A DNA stretch of 5,184 nucleotides from Flavobacteriales bacterium UBA5692 (GTDB lineage Bacteria > Bacteroidota > Bacteroidia > Flavobacteriales_D > Sanyastnellaceae), in NCBI GenBank assembly GCA_002420235.1, contig DIHQ01000104.1, positions 1-5,184 of the forward strand, written 5' to 3'. Of this stretch, positions 1 to 5,122 are shown piece after piece. A model generated the notes under the pieces. That model had not been told where the DNA came from. It did no database searches and worked only from the letters and a program-made list of their open reading frames with translations. The translations under genes and the position numbers were made by a program. The number at the start of each line of letters is the position of its first letter. Within the stretch, counting starts at the first letter, position 1.

Positions 1-741
1 CATTCTTGAAGATCCCACGCCCATGGTACCTTTCTCAGCGAGAAGCATGACCTGCTTGTCCGGATGAGCTTGTTTCAGTGTTAGTAGCTCTTTTTGGCGT
101 TGTTCGTCAAATTCGAACATACATTGACCGTGGAGTTCTCTATCCGCTCTAGAATGAGCTTCCTTTCCAGGTGATAAGAGGTCTGTTGATATGTCTCCTA
201 TTCCAGCAACAAAAGTGACCACTTTGATTTCTTCTTCAACCTCGGGCAAGTTGGTAAAAAACTCAGCTTTTGCATAGCTGGCCAATAAGTCTTCGACGAT
301 TGGATTTTTCGATTCATATGCCGCGCTAAGTCTCGCCATGTCTGCCTCGTATAGAAACACTTGCGTTTTGAGTATTCGCAAAGCTTCCTTAGCAACGGAT
401 TTATCTTCAGCTAGAGCTAAATCAATCAATGCCTCAACTGACGGCCCGCCTTTCATGTGCGACAGCTGTTCAAAGGCAAAATCTGGCGAAATTTCCTCTG
501 CAGTACTAGGCCCAAGAATGATTTCTTTTAAAAAAGCTGATTTTACAGCCGCTGCATCCGTTGTCCCGGGTAGAATATTGTAAATGAAATAATGCAACGA
601 ATCCCCTCGATGCACGTGTGTCTTATCCCTTATTTGAGCTACAATCTCCTCGGTTAGGCGTTTCCCAATAATCGGCAGAGGGCTAAGTCCATTGCTTTTC
701 CTTTCTTCTATCTCATCTAAATATTCCTGATAGTAATTCAT
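1..741 (-). CDS. acnB: Aconitate hydratase B (AcnB), N-terminal part, cut by window edge
   Basis: Aconitase B interconverts citrate and isocitrate in the TCA cycle using a 4Fe-4S cluster; many family members also hydrate 2-methyl-cis-aconitate. It is cytosolic. The frame starts at ATG 741-739 (MNYYQEYLDEIEERK) and is open for 247 codons to the window edge, roughly the first quarter of a Bacteroidota AcnB. Residues 1 to about 160 match the AcnB-specific HEAT-like helical domain, including FIYNILPGTTDAA, FAFEQLSHMKGGPS and LKTQVFLYEADM. The swivel domain begins at about 170, with GDISTDLLSP (182-191), AHSRADRELHG and KGTMGVGSSRM (237-247). The cluster-binding cysteines and most of the active site lie outside the window, so catalytic competence cannot be judged. 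The HEAT domain before the swivel distinguishes AcnB from AcnA. It is transcribed leftward, divergently from the lipoprotein gene. Identification rests on recalled family sequence and is strong. Confidence 0.95.
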   Translation of the reverse strand, partial: MNYYQEYLDEIEERKSNGLSPLPIIGKRLTEEIVAQIRDKTHVHRGDSLHYFIYNILPGTTDAAAVKSAFLKEIILGPSTAEEISPDFAFEQLSHMKGGPSVEALIDLALAEDKSVAKEALRILKTQVFLYEADMARLSAAYESKNPIVEDLLASYAKAEFFTNLPEVEEEIKVVTFVAGIGDISTDLLSPGKEAHSRADRELHGQCMFEFDEQRQKELLTLKQAHPDKQVMLLAEKGTMGVGSSRM

Positions 742-743
742 AA

Positions 744-748
744 CCTCC
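744..748 (-). promoter_or_regulatory. Close-set Shine-Dalgarno-like GGAGG before acnB
   Basis: The minus strand reads GGAGG with only two bases between it and the acnB ATG, shorter than the usual 5-9. Bacteroidota translation generally relies little on Shine-Dalgarno pairing, so this may be chance. Homology to AcnB begins at this ATG, so the start itself is not in doubt. Confidence 0.3.
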
Positions 749-846
749 GTCTACCTTAGGCCGCCTTAAAATTAGTCAATTTTGCTCAAACACGTTCCGC
801 CATACTCTTTCAAAACGTTACAAGATAAGGGTCATTCAGAGGCTTC

Positions 847-912
847 ATGAAGAAATTGAAATCACGATTCATTGGCTTGCGCAACAGCGACTTCACCAAA
901 TGTTTTAGCTAA
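847..912 (+). CDS. Possible 21-residue leader ORF
   Basis: An ATG at 847 opens a 21-codon frame (MKKLKSRFIGLRNSDFTKCF, then S) ending at TAA 910-912. A weak AGAGG lies just upstream at 838-842. It sits 18 bases before the first arm of the alternative hairpins at 930-994, where a leader peptide would lie in a transcription-attenuation leader. It is not obviously enriched in one amino acid, so a classical amino-acid attenuator is not supported. I do not recognise it, and it may be a chance ORF. Confidence 0.2.
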   Translation: MKKLKSRFIGLRNSDFTKCFS

Positions 913-929
913 CCTGAAGAATTCATTAA

Positions 930-961
930 GGAGCATCGTAGCTCGAGACTTTAGGTGCTCC
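930..961 (+). promoter_or_regulatory. Possible antiterminator hairpin in lipoprotein leader
   Basis: GGAGCATC (930-937) can pair with GGTGCTCC (954-961) over eight positions, one of them a T-G wobble, around a 16-base loop. The right arm is the same stretch that forms the left arm of the T-run hairpin at 953-994, so the two structures exclude each other. That is the arrangement of an antiterminator and terminator pair. No known riboswitch or T-box signature was recognised. Confidence 0.3.
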
Positions 962-1002
962 GTCTGCGAAATGTGATTCTCGTGACGAGCACCTTTGTTT
1001 TT
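953..1002 (+). terminator. Terminator-like hairpin with T-run upstream of the lipoprotein gene
   Basis: AGGTGCTC (953-960) pairs perfectly with GAGCACCT (987-994). Skipping one C, GTC (962-964) also pairs with GAC (984-986), giving an 11-pair stem with one bulge and a long loop of about 19 bases. TTTGTTTTT (994-1002) follows directly, as in an intrinsic terminator read on the plus strand. No recognised plus-strand gene precedes it, so it would end a short leader or small RNA, or act as an attenuator for the gene starting at 1034. The long loop lowers confidence. Confidence 0.4.
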
Positions 1003-1033
1003 CGGTGTCGCAAAATTGAGCGATATTGTCTTT

Positions 1034-1438
1034 ATGAACGTGCGCTCTGTGGTCTTCGTTTCTCTATTGTTTTTCTGCGGATGTGAGCCGATACAAGAAC
1101 AAATCATTGGAAGTTACATTCTTGATCCTGATCGTGGGTGTTCGAGATGTCAGACAGATGGTCCTGCAAAAATGAGTTTTGAAGATGCGAACATTACAGA
1201 CGGTATCCCGGGCTCCTACCGTTTTGAATTTTCGAACGGTGCGTTGCATTCTGGCACCTATGGTTTGCTCCAAGTCGATACGGTCATCGCGGTAGTCCTT
1301 TATCCAGATAGTGCATCTAGTGAATTCGCAATGCTCATTGGGGAAACAGTGCGAACCGATTATCGAATAAGACGCAAGGCCGTCAAAGAGCGATGCAACG
1401 GGGTTTTTCGAGACTGTGTGTGGAACCGAGTCAATTGA
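1034..1438 (+). CDS. Small predicted lipoprotein, possibly lipocalin-like
   Basis: The protein has 134 residues from ATG 1034. The frame is open upstream to 995, but the 1034 start places a typical signal peptide at the terminus: MNVRSVVFVSLLFFCGC has one Arg, a hydrophobic core and a lipobox-like F-C-G-C. The predicted lipidated residue is Cys17. The mature part is about 118 residues, rich in alternating hydrophobic residues and Gly/Thr turns (IIGSYILD, GSYRFEF, GTYGLL, VDTVIAVVLY), which suggests a small beta barrel of the lipocalin-like kind. A C-S-R-C pair near residues 36-39 and a second Cys pair near the C-terminus (ERCNGVFRDCVW) could form disulfides in the periplasm or at the outer membrane. 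I do not recognise a specific family and assign no function. It converges with the secreted protein gene, with 30 bp between stop codons. A possible attenuator lies upstream. Confidence 0.7.
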   Translation: MNVRSVVFVSLLFFCGCEPIQEQIIGSYILDPDRGCSRCQTDGPAKMSFEDANITDGIPGSYRFEFSNGALHSGTYGLLQVDTVIAVVLYPDSASSEFAMLIGETVRTDYRIRRKAVKERCNGVFRDCVWNRVN

Positions 1439-1445
1439 TTACAGC

Positions 1446-1461
1446 TCTGAATTATTTCAGA
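1446..1461. terminator. Weak symmetric hairpin between convergent genes
   Basis: TCTGAA, a four-base loop TTAT, then TTCAGA form a six-pair stem in the 30-bp gap between two convergent stop codons. It is AT-rich and lacks a clear T-run on either side, so it would be a weak bidirectional terminator at best. Confidence 0.3.
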
Positions 1462-1468
1462 ATTCCGG

Positions 1469-2965
1469 TCAGTTTATTACCATCATCTTTTGCAATGGCG
1501 CCCTGCGTCCTGAGAACGAAATGCTTACCCAGTAAAATCCTGCTTTCCACCCAGCTAAATTAATTTGAGCGCTTGATGAATTAGTCCTTTCAGTAAAAAG
1601 AAGCTGCCCTTCCGCACTAAAGACAGATACCAATAGGGGCTCACCAAATGTCACACCTGAAACTTGAAAATCCCCACTATTTGGGTTGGGGAAAATTGCA
1701 AAGTCAATTCCTTCATCGCCGTCGGAACCTGTTTGAATGGAAGGGTTACTTCCGTTAATAATTTTCATTATTCCAAGTTCCGTGTCTCCTCCGGCATCGG
1801 TGTCATTGAATATGACGTAGCCCCCGTCAATTAGGGCTCCATATTCTGTGGCGGAATTGACATCATCATGGCAAAAAACATGACTATTCAAGATTTCTCC
1901 TTCCCAATTCACACAAAGTACCCAGCCCACCCAAACATCAGAGGATGGAAAAGGCATATTCGTATCGCTGTAATTGCTTTCATCTCCTGAGCCGCCGAAC
2001 ATGTATATACCATCAGTTCCAACCTCAATGCAATAGAGCTCATTTCTGATGTGAGAAAGGCTATAGCCCCTAGGATTTGCGTAATGGTTTAGCCAGATAA
2101 GATTTCCATTGGTGGTAATCGATGCGCAGGAATAATCAAATGGGTCACCTGCACCTTCTCGACCTCGATGACCACCATAGTACAATCTGTTGTCGTTGCC
2201 AATCGCCAGATCGTAAGGGTAGATCTCATTTGTGCCCTCAATGAACTCGGTCCACAACACCTCGCCATCCGTGGTACGTTTGGTGATGCACCAGCCTTCG
2301 TCGTACATCACTCCCGCAGTGTACAATGCGCCATTCGAATCTTGCACTGTGGCCAATCCGTATTCCGAATCTGAGATATTGGATGTCCACAATACCTGGC
2401 CATCTGTGGAATCAACTTTAATAACCGTTTCGGCTCCCGCAAAGACAACAAATACCGTGTTTGCTTCGTCGCCACCAGTGAATCCAGACGCATAAATGTT
2501 CCCATCGTCGCCTACCGTTGCAGATCTCAAACCATCGAATTCCCAATCGCTCCCGGGCTGATTAAAAGTTGTCTCCCACATCAGGTTTCCATCCGAACCG
2601 TCGATTCTTGCTAGCCAGCACTCCTGGGTAGCTCCTGCTCCACCTGTTACGACGTAATCCGGATCACCGTCGACGCCCATGAGCTCGGTTATTCCAAATC
2701 CAATGCGATTGTTGAAGACTACATCCCATATCAGGCTTCCATCCTCTCCATTGACTTTGTATATTCTTGCTTGATTTTCTGGCATCGAGACGCAGACCGC
2801 ATGCCCGTCCTCATCGATAAGTCCGCGGTTGACTTTTCCTTCAGGCCCTTCGGTGAAAACAGATTCCCAAACAATGCCCTCGTTGTAAGATGATTCATCG
2901 GGAAGCATTTGCCCAAAGCAAATGAGAGGGCACATGAGTATGGGGATGTTGAAATGATGGCTCAT
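1469..2965 (-). CDS. T9SS-secreted protein with PQQ/beta-propeller-like repeats
   Basis: The protein has 498 residues. The N-terminus (MSHHFNIPILMCPLICFGQ) reads as a short Sec signal peptide ending in a typical Bacteroidota F-G-Q cleavage site, although it lacks Lys or Arg. Six spaced repeats of the form DG-x-hydrophobic-x-W follow: near residues 74-84 (EDGSLIWDVVF), 123-134, 187-196, 232-241, 286-295 and a weaker one at 354-364. With intervening motifs such as DDGNIYASG these indicate a beta-propeller of PQQ-like blades. Residues 423-498 (IFPNPNSGDF, then ISFSGRRAPLQKMMVIN) are a type A T9SS C-terminal sorting domain, which sends the protein across the outer membrane before removal. No catalytic residues are evident. 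Propellers of this kind are often binding or structural, and the ligand is unknown. Several Cys are present. The gene stands alone, transcribed leftward. Confidence 0.88.
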   Translation of the reverse strand: MSHHFNIPILMCPLICFGQMLPDESSYNEGIVWESVFTEGPEGKVNRGLIDEDGHAVCVSMPENQARIYKVNGEDGSLIWDVVFNNRIGFGITELMGVDGDPDYVVTGGAGATQECWLARIDGSDGNLMWETTFNQPGSDWEFDGLRSATVGDDGNIYASGFTGGDEANTVFVVFAGAETVIKVDSTDGQVLWTSNISDSEYGLATVQDSNGALYTAGVMYDEGWCITKRTTDGEVLWTEFIEGTNEIYPYDLAIGNDNRLYYGGHRGREGAGDPFDYSCASITTNGNLIWLNHYANPRGYSLSHIRNELYCIEVGTDGIYMFGGSGDESNYSDTNMPFPSSDVWVGWVLCVNWEGEILNSHVFCHDDVNSATEYGALIDGGYVIFNDTDAGGDTELGIMKIINGSNPSIQTGSDGDEGIDFAIFPNPNSGDFQVSGVTFGEPLLVSVFSAEGQLLFTERTNSSSAQINLAGWKAGFYWVSISFSGRRAPLQKMMVIN

Positions 2966-3122
2966 GTGCTGAAGAAAGAAAGCAATTATGAATTTTATGA
3001 AGGAGTATGAAATTAATCCGATCTTAGTTTAGCGAGAATCATTTTTGTTAATGGGAGCATTTGGGCAATCGTTATTCAAAGCCGCTCGAATGTTGCTTCA
3101 AAGTTTTCTGTCCTGTAAGAAT

Positions 3123-3148
3123 AAAGCAAAGGGAATTTGCTTTTTAAT
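3123..3148 (-). terminator. Hairpin downstream of the cyclophilin gene
   Basis: AAAGCAAA (3123-3130), loop GGGAA, TTTGCTTT (3136-3143) form a perfect eight-pair stem starting about 20 bases beyond the cyclophilin stop codon. That position suits a terminator for the minus-strand gene. The better T-run (TTTTTAATTT, from 3141) lies on the plus-strand side, and the minus-strand tail is only ATTCTTAC. It could therefore act in both directions or mainly block plus-strand read-through. Confidence 0.5.
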
Positions 3149-3165
3149 TTGAGGCTAGAAGCCGA

Positions 3166-3597
3166 CTATCCTTCTATGATTTCGACCGAGAACGTCTCGC
3201 CTTGAGTAATCTGCGTTACGATTTCTATCCCTTCTGTGACTCTTCCGAAGCACGTGTGGTTGCCGTCCAAATGTGCAGTAGCCTCACGACTGTGCACGAG
3301 AAAAAACTGTGACCCACCTGTATTTCGTCCTGCGTGCGCCATCGAAAGGACACCCAAATCGTGGTACTGGTTGTTGCCGTCCAATTCGCAGTCGATGGTG
3401 TAACCTGGCCCTCCGTTGCCAATGCCGTTGGGGCTTCCGCCCTGAGCCACGAAGCCTGGGATAACGCGGTGAAATTTCAACCCTTCGTAGAAGCCTTCTT
3501 TAGCGAGTTTGACGAAGTTTGCGACCGTATGTGGCGCGTCCTTTTCAAAAAATTCCACGGTCATGGTACCGTGTTCGGTGGTGATGTTAGCGTACAT
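3166..3597 (-). CDS. Cyclophilin-type peptidyl-prolyl cis-trans isomerase
   Basis: This 143-residue single-domain cyclophilin catalyses proline cis-trans isomerisation during protein folding. ATG 3597 (MYANITTEHGTMTVEFF) is the start. The frame stays open upstream to 3789, but that extension reads through a tRNA-derived repeat and is not homologous protein. Conserved active-site blocks are present: FHRVIPGFVAQGG (42-54, with catalytic Arg44, Phe48 and Gln52), SMAHAGRNTGGSQFFL (85-100, with Gln97 and Phe99) and HLDGNHTCFGRV (109-120, with His114). His109 occupies the place of the cyclosporin-contacting Trp of human CypA, a common bacterial variant. There is no signal peptide, so it is predicted cytosolic. 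Its upstream side abuts the displaced tRNA-Gly 3' end, so integration of the islet has probably replaced whatever lay upstream. Confidence 0.95.
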   Translation of the reverse strand: MYANITTEHGTMTVEFFEKDAPHTVANFVKLAKEGFYEGLKFHRVIPGFVAQGGSPNGIGNGGPGYTIDCELDGNNQYHDLGVLSMAHAGRNTGGSQFFLVHSREATAHLDGNHTCFGRVTEGIEIVTQITQGETFSVEIIEG

Positions 3598-3620
3598 GTT
3601 TATCAATTGCTGTGAATAAC

Positions 3621-3645
3621 AAAGCCTCCCGTAGTGGAAGGCTTT
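3621..3645 (-). terminator. Original tRNA-Gly terminator, left copy
   Basis: On the plus strand AAAGCCTCCC, loop GTAGT, GGAAGGCTTT form a ten-position stem with one C-A mismatch. On the minus strand it follows the tRNA fragment by a few bases and has the tail TTTGTTATT. It is the left counterpart of the terminator at 5091-5122 and lies 23 bases upstream of the cyclophilin start. Confidence 0.55.
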
Positions 3646-3651
3646 TCGTTG

Positions 3652-3697
3652 AGCGAGAAACGAGACTCGAACTCGCGACCCCAACCTTGGCAAGGTT
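3652..3697 (-). pseudogene. Displaced 3' fragment of tRNA-Gly(GCC)
   Basis: These 46 bases are identical to the anticodon stem-loop, variable loop, T arm and 3' acceptor strand of the tRNA at 5129-5184. The 5' acceptor strand and D arm are missing, because the sequence diverges at 3698. It cannot fold as a tRNA. It marks the original 3' end of the tRNA pushed away by insertion. Confidence 0.85.
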
Positions 3698-3740
3698 ACA
3701 GTCAGCCCTCCTGGAGAGACTGCAAATAAAGGGTATTTGA

Positions 3741-4172
3741 GTTGATGAACAGGGAAAACTGGCACTAAAACTGTCAGTACATGTCTCATTCAGTCCCTCG
3801 CCTGGTAAGAGAAACAAAAGCGGACGGAACAGAATCGTCCCCATCTCCTTGTACATCCGCGAACAACTTCACCCCAGTGGACGTACTCATAACATTTTCA
3901 CAGGCTTTGAGGAGCCGTATAACGCCTGTTATTTCAAAACGCTGTGGAGTCACTACAAGAGGCAATCAAAGCTCTTAGAAGCCAACCAAACGCTTTATAG
4001 CTTTCGCCATACTGGAGCCATTGAAGTTTACAAGAAGACCAAAGACATTGCTGTGGTTCAACAAGTCATGGGGCATGCCAGCATGCAGATGACGCTGGGG
4101 TATCTGCGGAATCTTGAAGTTCCTTTGTTGAGGGTAGAGGATATGCCGAATTTGCATTCTGAGTTATTCTAA
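3741..4172 (+). pseudogene. Tyrosine recombinase/integrase, 5'-truncated
   Basis: The frame is open from a stop at 3738-3740 to TAA 4170-4172, 143 codons. Similarity to Bacteroidota tyrosine integrases is convincing from about residue 23 (GKRNKSGRNRIVPISLYI), the strand region that carries the catalytic Lys. It continues through NQTLYSFRHTGAIEVYKKTK, holding the box II Arg (residue 89 of the frame, in the Y-S-F-R form in place of H-x-x-R). VVQQVMGHASMQMTLGYLR follows, with the conserved His (112) and nucleophilic Tyr (121, codon 4101-4103), then the tail LEVPLLRVEDMPNL. The SAM-like core-binding domain and the first catalytic Arg are absent; family members are typically 300-400 residues. No ATG start fits; the first plausible start is TTG 3849. 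Truncation lies within about 110 bp of the left repeat, pointing to a deletion anchored near it. It is probably inactive. Confidence 0.85.
3755..3778 (+). repeat. Tandem 12-bp imperfect repeat near the left islet end
   Basis: AAAACTGGCACT is followed immediately by AAAACTGTCAGT, matching at 10 of 12 positions. A related AAACTGGC occurs at 5020-5027 near the other islet end. Such short direct repeats may be remains of integrase arm-binding sites, but two or three copies are too few to be sure. Confidence 0.35.
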
Positions 4173-4209
4173 TTCTCTCGTAGATTCACTAACTCAAATC
4201 AGCCTCACG

Positions 4210-4641
4210 ATGCACAAAATTCAACATCTTTTCCATATCAAGGATTCAGTCAGCGAAGTCTTTAAAGCAATCAGTACTCACGAAGGAATCACGGCCTGGT
4301 ATTCACAAACAGAACCTTTTGAAGCTCGTAAGGGCGCGACATTCGAAATGATGTTTGGCGAGATCAGATTTAAATTTGAGATAACCGAGTTGATTCCAAA
4401 TGCTTGCATTGCTTGGACGTGTGTTGAGTCGGCGATGCCAATTGAGGGTCATGTCATGTCGTATCACCTTGACGAAAACGATGGAAAAACGAGGGTGCGT
4501 TATACCCACGAGGGCTTTGATAATGCAGATGACTTTATGGCGAACATGAATTTCAGCTCAGCCAAGTACCTAGAGAGCTTACGTCAATTCTGTCAAACAG
4601 GTGAGGGTGAAGCGTTTGGAAGTGAACGTTACAGGATCTGA
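4210..4641 (+). CDS. SRPBCC/AHSA1-like domain protein
   Basis: The protein has 143 residues, starting MHKIQHLFHIKDSVSEVFKA. It has the START-like SRPBCC layout: a first beta strand (IQHLFHI), helix VSEVFKAIS, then HEGITAWYS, the equivalent of the family's 'eGl..WW' segment. Beta strands follow (ATFEMMFG, IRFKFEITELIP, CIAWTCVE, RVRYTHEGF), and a long C-terminal helix (residues about 105-127, MANMNFSSAKYLESLRQFCQ) closes the hydrophobic cavity. AHSA1/Aha1-like members of this superfamily bind hydrophobic ligands or act with partner proteins; most bacterial stand-alone members have no known substrate, and none can be assigned here. There is no signal peptide, so it is predicted cytosolic. It starts 37 bp after the integrase remnant and 33 bp before the next gene, suggesting cotranscription with the latter. 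The stop is TGA 4639-4641. Confidence 0.85.
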   Translation: MHKIQHLFHIKDSVSEVFKAISTHEGITAWYSQTEPFEARKGATFEMMFGEIRFKFEITELIPNACIAWTCVESAMPIEGHVMSYHLDENDGKTRVRYTHEGFDNADDFMANMNFSSAKYLESLRQFCQTGEGEAFGSERYRI

Positions 4642-4674
4642 GTATGCACAAGTAGAATTCAAACCAATGTCCCA

Positions 4675-4893
4675 ATGAAATTATTCGAAACCAACCAAAA
4701 TTCGGCTGAGCGTGTAACTCGTTTTGTAATCTCAATTTTTCTGTTACCGTCATTCTTCATCCCTGAGCCGTCATGGTATGCAACCCTAGTTGGCTCAGTA
4801 GGCTGCGTTCTTTTATTCAATGCTGTTGTTGGTACCTGTTACATCTATCGCCTATTCCGTGCCAATACGTGTGATATTCCTTCTAAAGGCTGA
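4675..4893 (+). CDS. DUF2892/YgaP-like small membrane protein
   Basis: The protein has 72 residues. It opens with MKLFETNQNSAERVTRFVIS, the family's N-terminal pattern of a polar Asn-containing segment and an amphipathic Arg-rich start. Two transmembrane helices follow: about residues 14-30 (VTRFVISIFLLPSFFIP) and 36-56 (ATLVGSVGCVLLFNAVVGTC). A conserved G-x-C-x-x-Y-x-L motif (GTCYIYRL) and the ending RANTC match the DUF2892/YgaP transmembrane family, where the last helix is usually followed by 'G-x-C-P-x-Y' and 'N-T-C'. In YgaP the segment anchors a rhodanese domain; here it stands alone, as in many short bacterial homologues of unknown function. Inner-membrane location is predicted. It lies 33 bp after the SRPBCC gene on the same strand. 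Confidence 0.8.
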   Translation: MKLFETNQNSAERVTRFVISIFLLPSFFIPEPSWYATLVGSVGCVLLFNAVVGTCYIYRLFRANTCDIPSKG

Positions 4894-4907
4894 CGAGTCG
4901 TTCTTCC

Positions 4908-4937
4908 GATTCTGAATTCACAATTGTGGTCAGGATC
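4908..4937 (+). other. Hairpin containing a perfect palindrome after the islet genes
   Basis: GATTCTGA (4908-4915) pairs with TCAGGATC (4930-4937), all eight positions if one T-G wobble is allowed. The loop contains the perfect palindrome CACAATTGTG (4919-4928). It lies 15 bases beyond the DUF2892-like stop. There is no T-run after it, so it is not a convincing intrinsic terminator; an mRNA-end structure or a protein-binding site are alternatives. Confidence 0.3.
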
Positions 4938-5061
4938 AGCGAAAATCAATTAAACTAGAAATGCCGCTTTTTTTAATAAAAACGCACTTTCCTGGTCATT
5001 TTTGAGTAAAAAAGGGCGGAAACTGGCCTAGAATCAGAAAAAACGCTTTCAGGGTAAATCT

Positions 5062-5080
5062 GTTTCAGATCCTCTGAAAC
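5062..5080. other. Perfect 8-bp inverted repeat beside the tRNA terminator
   Basis: GTTTCAGA (5062-5069), loop TCC, TCTGAAAC (5073-5080) form a perfect hairpin 18 bases from the right direct repeat. No T-run follows on either strand. It might be a recombination-associated site or a second structure behind the tRNA terminator. Nothing equivalent was seen beside the left repeat. Confidence 0.3.
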
Positions 5081-5090
5081 CCTTGCCACC

Positions 5091-5122
5091 AATAGAAAAA
5101 GCCTCCCATAATGGAAGGCTTT
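5091..5122 (-). terminator. Intrinsic terminator of tRNA-Gly, right copy
   Basis: AAAGCCTCCC, loop ATAAT, GGAAGGCTTT form a strong stem with one C-A mismatch. On the minus strand, just after the tRNA 3' end, it is followed by TTTTTCTATT, a good T-rich tail. The left copy has the same stem but a poorer tail, so the islet end supplies the better terminator. Confidence 0.75.

Larger units (their letters stand above)
3621..3697 (-). repeat. Left att-like direct repeat (77 bp)
   Basis: These 77 bases recur in the same orientation at 5098-5174 with 75 identities. The only differences are G/A at 3631 versus 5108 and at 3634 versus 5111, both in the loop of the terminator hairpin. Identity stops abruptly inside the 5' side of the tRNA anticodon stem: here the sequence continues ACAGTCAG, whereas the right copy continues as tRNA D-arm. 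This is the structure expected of the distal attachment site of an element integrated at a tRNA anticodon region. Confidence 0.85.

Noticed and set aside
995..1033. Upstream start for the lipoprotein gene (13 more residues)
   Set aside because: It would put a non-signal-like segment before the hydrophobic core and overlaps the T-run after the hairpin. The ATG at 1034 gives a normal lipoprotein signal.
862..1107. 81-codon minus-strand ORF overlapping the lipoprotein start
   Set aside because: Its C-terminal part (LLNEFFRLAKTFGEVAVAQA) looks slightly protein-like, but no family was recognised and the N-terminal part overlaps a better-supported gene. A decayed gene fragment at 862-950 cannot be excluded.
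2168..2505. Overlapping ORFs of 65-87 codons on both strands inside the secreted protein gene
   Set aside because: They are shadows of the 498-residue T9SS protein, which has a signal peptide, repeats and a sorting domain.
3598..3789. N-terminal extension of the cyclophilin frame by 64 residues
   Set aside because: It translates the tRNA-derived repeat and terminator. Part of the same peptide appears in the minus-strand frame 4973-5170 because both repeats are read in one frame. Cyclophilin homology begins at Met 3597.
4962..4984. AT-rich imperfect hairpin (CGCTTTTTTT with AAAAACGC) as terminator of the islet genes
   Set aside because: The stem needs bulges and is almost all A-T pairs. It is not distinguishable from AT-rich spacer.
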